DNA from: an endosymbiont of unidentified scaly snail isolate Monju
Lineage (GTDB): Bacteria; Pseudomonadota; Gammaproteobacteria; Chromatiales; Chromatiaceae
Assembly (NCBI RefSeq): GCF_000801295.1
Contig: NZ_AP012978.1
Span: forward strand, 868,001 to 932,000
DNA: 64,000 bases
Reading direction: 5' to 3'
Shown here: piece by piece, positions 1 through 7,011 of the stretch
Layout of the letters: every line of letters starts with the position of its first letter
How positions within the stretch are numbered: position 1 is the first letter of the stretch
Made by a program: the position numbers and the translations under genes
Notes under the pieces: model-generated
The model's database searches: none
Seen by the model: only the letters and a program-made list of their open reading frames with translations
What the model was told of the DNA's origin: nothing

Positions 1-194
1 CCCTTGCCGATCTCCGGCCACAACAAGCAATCCCTCGGAAGCCGCTCCGCGCCATAGAGTCGGGAGCCTTGCCGATGCGCCGGCAGGCGCGGAGGCGCGC
101 TTTTAGTCGATACCACAGACAGGCAGCACCTTCAGGCATCTGGCGACCTCCTTCGGCCAAGGAAACGCGATCTCCAGCCCGTTCCGCCAATCCC

Positions 195-221
195 CGTGAT
201 GGACAGAATCTGTCTATCGCG
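195..221. repeat. Imperfect hairpin with GTCTATC motif
   Basis: The arms at 195-206 and 210-221 are 12 bp long, flank an AAT loop, and differ from a perfect inverted repeat at two positions, both compatible with G-U pairs. The right arm contains GTCTATC, which recurs at 237-243 and in the hairpin at 502-530. Confidence 0.55.
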
Positions 222-501
222 ATGGCAGCAGATGCCGTCTATCACCAGAAGCATGCGGTGGGCGTACCACCGATCGACCGGGGCACGGGGCCCCGGGAAA
301 CACGGCGGATCAGCTCGGATCAGGGCGTCTGTGGGCAGCGAATGGGAATGTGGTGTTGGCGTAACTTATGGAATCAACGGGATTTTTTTCTCCATTCGTC
401 CAGATTCCAGCCGCACCGGGGAAAGGCGTATCTTCAGAAAGCGAACCCCATGCAACAGACAGGGAGAGAAGAAAACGGCGATCGATAGAAGGGAGAATGA
501 C

Positions 502-530
502 CCGTGATAGACGGCATCCGTCTATCACGG
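502..530. repeat. Perfect 13-bp inverted repeat
   Basis: The arms CCGTGATAGACGG (502-514) and CCGTCTATCACGG (518-530) are perfectly complementary around a three-base CAT loop. The hairpin lies about 27 bp upstream of the presumed start of the first cassette. It could be an extragenic palindrome, an operator or the end of a small mobile element. No T-tract follows, so it is not a classical terminator. Confidence 0.75.
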
Positions 531-613
531 TGTACCGAGATTCGGTCTAATACACTGTTATGTTTAAAAAGTAGATTGATCACATATCATGGCAAAAAAA
601 GAAAATTATATCA

Positions 614-2026
614 GTGGCGGTTGAATTGGCGACTGATGATGTTGAATATTGTGACTTCGACTCAGATACTTCTCTTCTCGATTGGGATATCGTTCTTTTT
701 AAGCCTGCAATAGATGAATTTATTGATTATTCAAGTCATTTCCAAGGGAAACCGAGCCTTTCAGATAGCAGTTCATTTCGCCTAAAAGAGAGAGTCGAGC
801 ATTGGCGCAGAGAAATCAAAGATGCTGTCGAATCAGGTAAGACGGTGATCGTCTTTCTGGCTGATCTTAATCTGGTCTATATTGACACTGATAGAAGGGA
901 ATATTCAGGCACAGGGAGGAACCAGAAAACCACGAGAATCGTCAGTGAGTATGACAACTATCAATGCATACCCGCGAATATCAGTCCAGTAAAGGCAAAA
1001 GGAAGCGCCATGAGAATTACACCCCGTGGATCTGAATTGATTGCTAGCTACTGGAAAGAATTCGAAAAACATTCAAAATACAAAGTGATTCTGTCTGGTG
1101 ATAAAGTGCCAACATGCATAACAACAAAAAGCGGTGAAAAGTCTGTAGGGGCAATATATAAAAGCAAGAACTCTAGCGGTGCCCTAATTTTCCTTCCAGA
1201 TATTGATTTCTATGATGATGCTTTTCTAGAAGGAAAGGATGATAGACAGGTTTGGACCGAGGAGGCAAGAGTTTTTGCCTCGAAGATGTTAAAGGCTGTA
1301 GTAGCAATCGATAAAACATTAGAGAAGGAAGGCGAATCGACACCAGAGCCAGAATGGGTAAAAGATGAACAATACGAACTAGACAAAGAATCAAAAGTAA
1401 AGGCGAGTCTACTGAAAACTGAAGAACGTCTCGAAAAATTACAATCTCAAAAAGGGAAACTTCTTGAAGAGCTGCGCGACCTTAGTAGATTGAGGAGCCT
1501 GCTCTATGAAAAGGGCAAACCACTAGAACACTCTATTATCGATGCTCTTTCGATCATTGGTTTTACTGCAGAACAGTACCACGATACCGAATCAGAATTT
1601 GATGTGGTCTTCGAATCAAAAGAAGGGCGTCTCATCGGAGAGGCTGAAGGCAAGGATAATAAGCCAATCAATATAGATAAGCTACGACAATTAGAAATGA
1701 ATATCCATGAAGACTTAGAAAGGGATGAAGTTGATAAGCCTGCAAAAGCTGTTTTATTTGGTAACGCCTTCAGGCTAGAGCCCGTAGGTAGTAGGTCGGA
1801 GCCTTTCACTGCTAAATGCAAAAGTGCTGCCGTGAGGAGTTCAACTGCACTAGTATTTACCCCGGACCTCTTTAGAGTTGCTCGCTATTTGTCTAATAAA
1901 AAAGATGCAAGGTTTGCCGCGAGATGCAGAAAGGCAATATTGAAAACAACAGAATTAGTGGTTTTTCCGGAGGTGCCAGAGCAACCAGGAACCCATTCAG
2001 AAGATGTTGCTGAAAGTAAAACATAA
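614..2026 (+). CDS. Cassette protein with coiled coil and PD-(D/E)xK nuclease-like C-terminus
   Basis: The 470-residue protein has an unrecognised N-terminal domain (about 1-230) and a charged helical or coiled-coil stretch (about 255-300). The C-terminal region resembles the Mrr/RecB-type nuclease core: helix with E305, then D330 in FDVVF and E345-G-K347 in GEAEGK. That D...ExK spacing is the expected metal-binding signature, but the assignment is by eye. The GTG start at 614 has no convincing Shine-Dalgarno. An ATG at 589 reads MAKKENYISGG and stops. Removing one A from the A7 tract at 594-600 would join it in frame as MAKKKIISVAVELATDD, which looks more natural, so a one-base slip is suspected. 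The gene fills the first cassette and its stop lies in an attC site. A DNA-degrading defence role is possible but unproven. Confidence 0.7.
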   Translation: MAVELATDDVEYCDFDSDTSLLDWDIVLFKPAIDEFIDYSSHFQGKPSLSDSSSFRLKERVEHWRREIKDAVESGKTVIVFLADLNLVYIDTDRREYSGTGRNQKTTRIVSEYDNYQCIPANISPVKAKGSAMRITPRGSELIASYWKEFEKHSKYKVILSGDKVPTCITTKSGEKSVGAIYKSKNSSGALIFLPDIDFYDDAFLEGKDDRQVWTEEARVFASKMLKAVVAIDKTLEKEGESTPEPEWVKDEQYELDKESKVKASLLKTEERLEKLQSQKGKLLEELRDLSRLRSLLYEKGKPLEHSIIDALSIIGFTAEQYHDTESEFDVVFESKEGRLIGEAEGKDNKPINIDKLRQLEMNIHEDLERDEVDKPAKAVLFGNAFRLEPVGSRSEPFTAKCKSAAVRSSTALVFTPDLFRVARYLSNKKDARFAARCRKAILKTTELVVFPEVPEQPGTHSEDVAESKT

Positions 2027-2092
2027 CAAGGTGCTCCACCTGACCGCTATTCCGCTGCGCTTCATAGCGGCAGGTGAGCTTGGTCGTTAGCC
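2021..2092 (+). other. attC recombination site, cassette 1
   Basis: The site begins with ACATAAC overlapping the stop codon of the preceding gene and ends with GTTAGCC. The inner arms are CACCTG (2037-2042) plus CCGCTAT (2044-2050) against ATAGCGG (2064-2070) plus CAGGTG (2071-2076). This leaves A2043 unpaired, the extrahelical base expected in an attC hairpin. Confidence 0.85.
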
Positions 2093-2094
2093 CC

Positions 2095-2619
2095 ATGAAA
2101 AAGACAGAAATACATATTGAGCAAGGTGATGCGCTTGAACATTTAATGCCGTTTATTGAAGGTAAAGTATTTCATGTCTCTAGGGTGAGTAATTGGCAAA
2201 GTATTAAGGTTGCAGGAGAGATACTACCAAACAAAAATGGTGAGCTAGAAACATCATTTGGATCATCAAGTAATTATTATTTTAAAAATAAAGGCTGTGT
2301 ATCTGTATTTGACTATAGAAATATCCATGAAGAAAAACCTCAAGAGCATATGCACAAATGTAGACCCACGAAACCACTAACTCCTGAAGAAGGAATAGTT
2401 ATTTTCATACTAAAAGAGGAATGCTACGACAAATTAGCACTATGGGATGGATGGAAGCAAGGTGATATGAGGCAAATGGTTGTTCCTCATGTAGAAGCAG
2501 GCTTTCCAGGTACAATTGAGCTATCTCAAATTGAAGAAGCGTTATTCGTAACTATGGATGAAACTGAAAGCACTCAATTGGTGAAAGCATTACGGTCTTT
2601 ACGAAATGTTCAGGGCTAA
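2095..2619 (+). CDS. Cassette protein, possible ADP-ribosyltransferase-like fold (member A of a pair)
   Basis: This 174-residue protein is homologous to the cassette gene at 5746-6273. Both share, at nearly identical positions, FHV (26-28), PN (45-46), FG (55-56), VSVFD (69-73) and PHVEA (131-135). The opening FHV...N...SI...I.PN resembles the HxT...NL..I start of DarT/DUF4433 ADP-ribosyltransferases, but this is only a motif impression. The ATG at 2095 is chosen because it follows the attC core directly; an upstream GTG at 2074 would begin inside the attC stem. The stop codon lies in the next attC site. The gene is AT-rich and has no visible partner in its cassette. Confidence 0.75.
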   Translation: MKKTEIHIEQGDALEHLMPFIEGKVFHVSRVSNWQSIKVAGEILPNKNGELETSFGSSSNYYFKNKGCVSVFDYRNIHEEKPQEHMHKCRPTKPLTPEEGIVIFILKEECYDKLALWDGWKQGDMRQMVVPHVEAGFPGTIELSQIEEALFVTMDETESTQLVKALRSLRNVQG

Positions 2620-2685
2620 CAATACGCTCGTTCGGACGCAAACTACGCTGCGCTTCGTTTGCGCCACGCAGCTTGGTCGTTATGT
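2614..2685 (+). other. attC recombination site, cassette 2
   Basis: The site runs from GGCTAAC, which contains the stop codon of the preceding gene, to GTTATGT. The inner stem pairs GG (2634-2635) and CGCAAAC (2637-2643) with GTTTGCG (2657-2663) and CC (2664-2665), leaving A2636 extrahelical. It shares AGCTTGGTCGTTA with the site at 2021-2092. Confidence 0.85.
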
Positions 2686-2703
2686 GTAAAAGGAGCAAAG
2701 AGA

Positions 2704-2895
2704 ATGGGGTGGGACTATGACACTCAATGTAAAGAATGTGGCGCTAAAATAAGAGTTACTGAACGTCCTATGGGAGTTCCTGGAGGAAAAGAAAAAGAGC
2801 AGGCATATTGTCCAAAATGCAATGCGTTGGTTGCTGAGCATATGACAGATGGTTTTATTGATGCTCGTCTTATTCAAGATGAATCTGAGGAATAA
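2704..2895 (+). CDS. Small zinc-ribbon cassette protein
   Basis: The 63-residue protein carries two CxxC pairs, C9-x2-C12 and C36-x2-C39 (the second as CPKC), the arrangement of a four-cysteine zinc ribbon. The start is set by an AGGAG ribosome binding site at 2691-2695 ahead of ATG 2704; a longer in-frame reading from 2659 would start inside the attC site. It is the first of two genes in the third cassette, with the ABM-domain gene following after 9 bp. Function is not recognised; small zinc ribbons often bind nucleic acid or a protein partner. Confidence 0.75.
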   Translation: MGWDYDTQCKECGAKIRVTERPMGVPGGKEKEQAYCPKCNALVAEHMTDGFIDARLIQDESEE

Positions 2896-2904
2896 AAGTA
2901 AAAA

Positions 2905-3198
2905 ATGTACGCTGTCATATTCAAAGCAGAAATCAATGAGCTTGACGAATCTTATTCCGAAATGGCATCTCTAATGAGAGAGCTTGCAATCAATAAGTAT
3001 GGTTGCACTGAGTTCACTTCAGTTACTGAAGAAAAGCAAGAAATAGCAATATCCTATTGGGAAAGTCAAGAGCAGATAAAGAAATGGAAACAAGATGCAG
3101 AGCACTTGGTAGCTCAAGAGTTTGGTGCATCTAAGTGGTACAAGTCTTATCAGGTACAAGTTGTAAAAATAGTCCGTGAATATAGTAAAAACACATAA
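2905..3198 (+). CDS. Antibiotic biosynthesis monooxygenase (ABM) domain protein
   Basis: The 97-residue protein has the single ferredoxin-like ABM layout: an N-terminal strand (MYAVIFKAEI), a long helix with a YSEMASLMRELA segment, and an ISYWES strand followed by a helix. Members act as small dimeric quinol or polyketide monooxygenases, or bind haem-like ligands, and are repeatedly found as integron cassette cargo. It follows the zinc-ribbon gene with no attC between them, so the two probably move as one cassette. The stop codon overlaps the next attC box. The substrate cannot be predicted. Confidence 0.75.
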   Translation: MYAVIFKAEINELDESYSEMASLMRELAINKYGCTEFTSVTEEKQEIAISYWESQEQIKKWKQDAEHLVAQEFGASKWYKSYQVQVVKIVREYSKNT

Positions 3199-3300
3199 CA
3201 AAGCCGCTCAACTCGGACACACCTCCGCGACGTTCAATTTGTGCTTGAATAGCACAAATTGCCCGATGCTACGGTTTGCCGGTTAGCGGCAACGTTAGCT
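3193..3300 (+). other. attC recombination site, cassette 3 (long form)
   Basis: The site begins with ACATAAC at the stop of the ABM gene and ends with GTTAGCT at 3294-3300. Outer arms GCCGCT and AGCGGC pair, and an inner hairpin CAATTTGTGC/GCACAAATTG lies near the centre. At about 108 bp it is longer than the first two sites and differs from them in the middle, as expected when cassettes come from different sources. Confidence 0.75.
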
Positions 3301-3316
3301 GCAAGGAGAAGCGAAG

Positions 3317-3618
3317 ATGATCGTAGACTGGATAGTTTATGGCCTGATAATTTTGGGGCTGGCAACGATACTGAATAAAACAGCGTTCAAGAATACACCT
3401 TCCTCACGAGGCGTTGCTTGGGAACTGACGATATTATTTTTTCGTCAACGTTGTTGCCTTATCTGCTGCTAAATTACATAAGATACCAAGTAATTTCAGA
3501 AGATATAGGTATGACAATTACACCGAGAAATCCCCTTGATGTGGGCGGTGCATTTGTTTTTGCCTACTTGTTTCTCTCTTTTCTGAATAAAAAGGAAAAA
3601 GTGAAGCCAGAGCTATAG
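3317..3618 (+). CDS. Small two-TM cassette membrane protein, frameshifted in a T6 tract
   Basis: ATG 3317 follows an AAGGAG ribosome binding site and opens a hydrophobic segment (IVYGLIILGLATIL). The frame ends early, but the -1 frame from the T6 tract at 3437-3442 continues with two hydrophobic stretches to the stop at 3618. Adding one T gives an uninterrupted protein of about 100 residues ending in a charged tail (KKEKVKPEL). The break is therefore probably a homopolymer slip, either in sequencing or in the genome. It is the first of two genes in the fourth cassette. No family was recognised; small membrane proteins are common cassette cargo. Confidence 0.6.
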
Positions 3619-3633
3619 ATTAAGGACATAAAC

Positions 3634-4640
3634 ATGAACAATGTAATCCGCATATTTTCAATGCTATTGGTTTTAATCGTATCGGCTCCAAATGCATTTG
3701 CGGAAATCAAACTTTCAAATGCTTTGGTTAAAGACATTGGCCGCGCTTATGGCTTCTACTTGGGTCAAAACTATTCATTGAGTGAAATTTCTAAGACATA
3801 TCCCTCATTATCAGGGTTGGCGCTAATAGCACAGGAAGAATTTTCAGTGGCCTTCAAATCTTCGATTGATGGCATGGATGCTTTAATGGCTAAATATGGT
3901 AAAAGCGAATGGAATAAAATCAAAAAAAACTCGCCAAACAAATTGCAAATTCTATCAATATTGAACAAATATCAGAAACGCAAGCTCGTCAGTTTGTTGG
4001 ATTAGTTCGAGAAAGGGCAAAAGGAAAAATTGAATCTCCTATCCTAGAAACATTACTGCTTTTCAAACCAGATTACGAAAAACGGCCAGAACGTGAGTTT
4101 CTTGATGGTTATAAATATAAATACACAACAAATGGTAAAGGTAAGGCCAAAGGGGTTGCTTTTTCCATTGAGATCCCAAAGACATGGGCTGCTAAAGAGG
4201 GTAATCGCCCTAATATCGTACAAAAATTCGTTAGTGAAAACGGAAGAGGATTCGAGTTACTGCTTGTCTTAATCGGAGAGATTCCGCTTCAGCTTGGGGA
4301 AATAATAACAGAAAAGGACGTCGCGGAGACACTCAACCCAGATGATATTAAAGATTTTCTCCCTGATGGTTCTAAATACATAAATAGTGGGAAGCTGACT
4401 CTAGAAAATCTTCCAGGTTTTTGGGTTCAATTCAAAATTAATATGTCGAGACTACGGTACTCCGTTGGAATGGAGGGGGTTATGTATGTGATTTTCTACA
4501 AAAACAAAATGATTCAAATACAAGGCCAAGTAATGACATCTGTAAACGGGAAGCCGATGGATCGAGGTGGGCTAAGAAAATACGAAAAGTTGTTTGATCT
4601 AATGGCAAATAGTTTTGTGATTGCTAACTTGTATAAATAG
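3634..4640 (+). CDS. Secreted cassette protein, frameshifted in an A8 tract
   Basis: ATG 3634 follows an AAGGA site and encodes a clear signal peptide (MNNVIRIFSMLLVLIVS, then a cleavage region ending NAFA). The first frame stops at 4005. A -1 shift at the A8 tract (3922-3929) joins it to an open frame reaching 4640, giving about 335 residues of plausible periplasmic protein. The second half is rich in alternating polar and aromatic strands (for example FWVQFKINMSR, VMYVIFYKNK). With A9 the gene would be intact. It sits 15 bp after the small membrane gene in the same cassette. No known domain was recognised. Confidence 0.6.
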
Positions 4641-4641
4641 C

Positions 4642-4727
4642 AGCTAACAACCACATGCGCTCGGACATCAACAAGCGGTGCTCGTTCCTCGTTCTGCTTT
4701 TTGATTCCACTGATGTGAGGCTTTATG
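4642..4727 (+). other. Degenerate attC site, cassette 4
   Basis: AGCTAAC follows the stop codon of the secreted-protein gene. ATCAACAAGC pairs with GCTTTTTGAT except at one position, and outer CACAT/ATGTG arms are present. The 3' box reads CTTTATG instead of GTTATG, so the recombination core appears altered. Confidence 0.55.
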
Positions 4728-4742
4728 TCAATTAGGAATAAA

Positions 4743-5273
4743 ATGTCACAAAACATAAATATTAAAAAGGGGTTGTGGCGCTTATGGATAGTAGCTACAT
4801 TTATATGGCTTCTGTCTGTAGCTATATATCATGCTGCTTCAATTTCTTATTGGGCTGGTTATCACTTTCAATTTCTTATTGGGCTTGTAGAAACCAATAA
4901 GACATTTTTTCAAGCGATAGAGGAAAAAAAGAAGGCTAAAGCGCTGATTTTATCTTGTAAACTTGCGAAACGAGTCGCATGTGATTTTGATTTGAATAAA
5001 AGTAAAATGCGAAAATGTATGAGCACGGAGGAATTTAAAAAAGAATTTATTGACAATTTAGAATCTAGTAACATCATTAAAAGGGATAAAGTTAAAAGCA
5101 TTAATGATGAAATTGATAATAGCGAAATAGCTGGCATTTGTGAGGATATGCTAAATATACATATACCTGAAATAAATACTCTTTTTTTAGTAACTATACT
5201 TATGGTGCCTTTGTCTGCATTAGTAATATATTTTATTGTTTTGTGGTTCCTTAGAGGGTTTATAAAAAATTAG
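4743..5273 (+). CDS. Cassette membrane protein with two TM helices
   Basis: The protein of about 176 residues has an N-terminal membrane helix (WIVATFIWLLSVAIYHAA), a cytoplasmic or periplasmic charged middle rich in Lys and Glu, and a C-terminal helix (LFLVTILMVPLSALVIYFIV). ATG 4743 is preferred because an AGGA box (4734-4737) precedes it; the alternative ATG 4725 overlaps the attC end. No family was recognised. Two-helix proteins with a soluble loop occur among phage-exclusion and toxin-like cassettes, but nothing in the sequence shows that here. The group II intron remnant begins within a few bases of its stop codon, so its own attC is not visible. Confidence 0.7.
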   Translation: MSQNINIKKGLWRLWIVATFIWLLSVAIYHAASISYWAGYHFQFLIGLVETNKTFFQAIEEKKKAKALILSCKLAKRVACDFDLNKSKMRKCMSTEEFKKEFIDNLESSNIIKRDKVKSINDEIDNSEIAGICEDMLNIHIPEINTLFLVTILMVPLSALVIYFIVLWFLRGFIKN

Positions 5274-5274
5274 A

Positions 5275-5737
5275 GATGCGTCATGAACGCGGGAGGCCCT
5301 TGTTGCTCCTGATTGGAGTCGGCGATTGTCCAGGGCATATGGCTATTGAGGCACGAATGCGAAATCAGGAAACGGAACTAGGCCAGAGTCTAAAGGCGAT
5401 TGATCCGCCCGAGGTAGCTAAGTGCATCAAACCCCTACAAAGGGCGAGACAACTGAAGGCGGCAAGGGACTCGGATCACCTCATAGTACTCCGAGACGGT
5501 AGGGGCGATCACGTGGGGAAGGGGGTGACAGTCATGCGTATTCGGCAAAGGCAACCTGTCTGGGACATAGTAGGGCTCGATCAGCACAGGCCAACCTTCT
5601 TGGCGAAAATATCCATGGGATGCATTGCATCCCCTGCGCGGGTGAGCATGGCTGAGGAGCCCGGTGCGGGAAAACCGCACGCCGGGATTTGTGCAGGGGG
5701 CGTCGGGTAACCGGCATCCCTACTGCGACGAGTGCAT
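5275..5737 (+). mobile_element. Group IIC intron, reduced form without reverse transcriptase
   Basis: The GC-rich block interrupts AT-rich cassette DNA and carries typical class C intron landmarks. The 5' part (GAACGCGGGAGGCCCTTGTT and onward) matches the conserved ribozyme domain I region of the attC-associated family. At 5657-5690 there is a 34-nt domain V-like hairpin with a GAAA loop and a two-base CG bulge. A domain VI-like hairpin follows at about 5694-5728. The start of an intron-encoded protein frame is visible (RQRQPVWDIVGLDQHRP), but the roughly 1.3 kb coding the reverse transcriptase/maturase is missing. The exact ends are uncertain by a few bases. It lies in the same orientation as the cassettes. 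Confidence 0.8.
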
Positions 5738-5745
5738 GTGAGAAA

Positions 5746-6273
5746 ATGTTCGAGATTATCGAATTAACACTTGAGCAATCAGGTGCATATAAAAGCATTA
5801 AGCCAATGCTATATGGAAATATTTTTCACGTGACCCCGCAGCATAATTTAGCCAGCATCCTTCATGACCGAGAAATACGCCCAAATGATAGTGGCAATCT
5901 AGAAGGTGCATTTGGAAAATTCAGGAAGTCGTACGCAAGAGTACGAAGCAGGGTGTCTCTATTTGATTTCCATAACCCACCCGGGTCAGAAATCGAAAAG
6001 AATATATACAAATGCCTTCCAACTAGCGATGCATCGGCCGATACTCCGCTAGCATTCTTGTTCCTGGCGGAGGTTTACTGGTTTAATGTTATACCTTATT
6101 CATCAGCCGAATTTGACGCAAATTCTGATCAACAGATTGTACCGCATGTCGAAGCAACTTGCCTTGGCGCAATCCCTTTGGAAGCAATAGATAGAATCAT
6201 CAAGGCAACCTTCACTGAAGACCCTAATTCAATGGCAAATATATTGAATAGATCACGCAATAATGCACTCTAA
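5746..6273 (+). CDS. Cassette protein, possible ADP-ribosyltransferase-like fold (member B of a pair)
   Basis: This 175-residue protein is a diverged relative of the product at 2095-2619. Shared blocks are FHV (27-29), the NLASIL helix start (34-39), RPN (45-47), FG (56-57), VSLFDF (70-75) and VPHVEA (132-137). Here the FHVT...NLASIL opening is closer to the HxT...NLxSIL motif of DarT-type ADP-ribosyltransferases than in the sister gene. ATG 5746 is the first start after the intron. The cassette ends in a recognisable attC at 6268. Two homologous cassettes with different flanking sites suggest independent capture. The activity is not established. Confidence 0.75.
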   Translation: MFEIIELTLEQSGAYKSIKPMLYGNIFHVTPQHNLASILHDREIRPNDSGNLEGAFGKFRKSYARVRSRVSLFDFHNPPGSEIEKNIYKCLPTSDASADTPLAFLFLAEVYWFNVIPYSSAEFDANSDQQIVPHVEATCLGAIPLEAIDRIIKATFTEDPNSMANILNRSRNNAL

Positions 6274-6342
6274 CAAAAAGTTAGACAACGCTCGTTCCTC
6301 GCTCGGACGCGCTAACGCGCGCTGGTTAACTTGGCGTTAAGA
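6268..6342 (+). other. attC recombination site, cassette 6
   Basis: The site runs from CTCTAAC, which contains the stop of the preceding gene, to GTTAAGA at 6336-6342. AAGTTA and TTAACTT form the outer arms, and the centre carries the CTCGTTCCTCGCTCGGACGC stretch similar to parts of the sites at 2614 and 4642. Confidence 0.75.
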
Positions 6343-6354
6343 AAAAGAATACGG

Positions 6355-7011
6355 ATGGACACCAGCTACGAACAATCTAGGGAATTCGTATTCTTTGTTG
6401 ATGCCCTTAAGTACTCTTTCTCTGCAGCTGATAGGTACTATAAGAGCGTTCAAAGCTCCTTAACTGAACTGGAGAAATCAGGTATTTCTCAAATCCAAGA
6501 GAATCAGATCGTTCCGATAATTTCGGATGCGTGGAGCATGATTGATTCAGCACACCGAATACGGGAACTGATTCAACAGGCGCCGAAGCTCAAGAAAAAC
6601 TCATCAGAAATACAGGTATTCATCAGGACCACAAAAGAAGTCGAAGATTTACGCCATTACGTACAACACCTCAGAAAAGGAATCTATTCACTTCCGGAGC
6701 AGTCTACGCCGATATGGGGCGTCCTTTCATGGGTGTCGAGCACCGAAGAGAAAACAAGCTTCACAATAATATCTGGCACTCCAAGAAAAGATGTCAGCGT
6801 TTATTCATGTGCATACGACACCCTGAACAATAAATTTGCACAGAAGTTAATTCTCAGCGTAAACAACCAAAGAGTTGATATGTTCAGTTTAAACCAACGA
6901 ATACAGGCATTACTGAAGTTCGTAAAACAGTGGGCAGAAAAAAAGGGGTATGATTTTGGTAATCGGAAAATACCTGTATTCACGTTTCGCGTACAAACGC
7001 CGTCTGCTTAA
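6355..7011 (+). CDS. Helical cassette protein with a HEPN-like Rx4H motif
   Basis: The 218-residue protein has a mainly alpha-helical first half followed by a strand-rich second half from about residue 118. In the helical part the sequence DLRHYVQH supplies R100-x4-H105, the spacing of the catalytic motif in HEPN ribonucleases, and the surrounding helices are amphipathic as in that fold. The motif is short, so the match is only suggestive. The start is ATG 6355; TTG 6331 lies inside the attC. It is the last gene of the array, and its stop sits in a degenerate attC. An RNase-type defence or toxin role is a hypothesis only. Confidence 0.65.
   Translation: MDTSYEQSREFVFFVDALKYSFSAADRYYKSVQSSLTELEKSGISQIQENQIVPIISDAWSMIDSAHRIRELIQQAPKLKKNSSEIQVFIRTTKEVEDLRHYVQHLRKGIYSLPEQSTPIWGVLSWVSSTEEKTSFTIISGTPRKDVSVYSCAYDTLNNKFAQKLILSVNNQRVDMFSLNQRIQALLKFVKQWAEKKGYDFGNRKIPVFTFRVQTPSA

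Larger units (their letters stand above)
1..588. other. Region left of the cassette array, no supported gene
   Basis: Several short overlapping open frames exist here, but none has a recognisable domain, a good ribosome binding site or a convincing amino-acid composition, so no gene is called. The stretch is more GC-rich than the cassette DNA that follows. It contains two hairpins sharing a GATAGAC/GTCTATC motif (195-221 and 502-530), with one more GTCTATC copy near 237-243. A GTTATGT sequence at 557-563 resembles the 3' core box of an attC site and may mark the upstream edge of the first cassette. No integrase fragment was recognised on either strand. Confidence 0.5.

Noticed and set aside
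69-488. Open frame of 139 codons in the left leader
   Set aside because: No domain, no ribosome binding site and composition unlike real genes; overlaps hairpins.
1-563. Integron integrase or attI site
   Set aside because: No tyrosine-recombinase motifs on either strand; only a single GTTATGT box at 557, too little to call attI.
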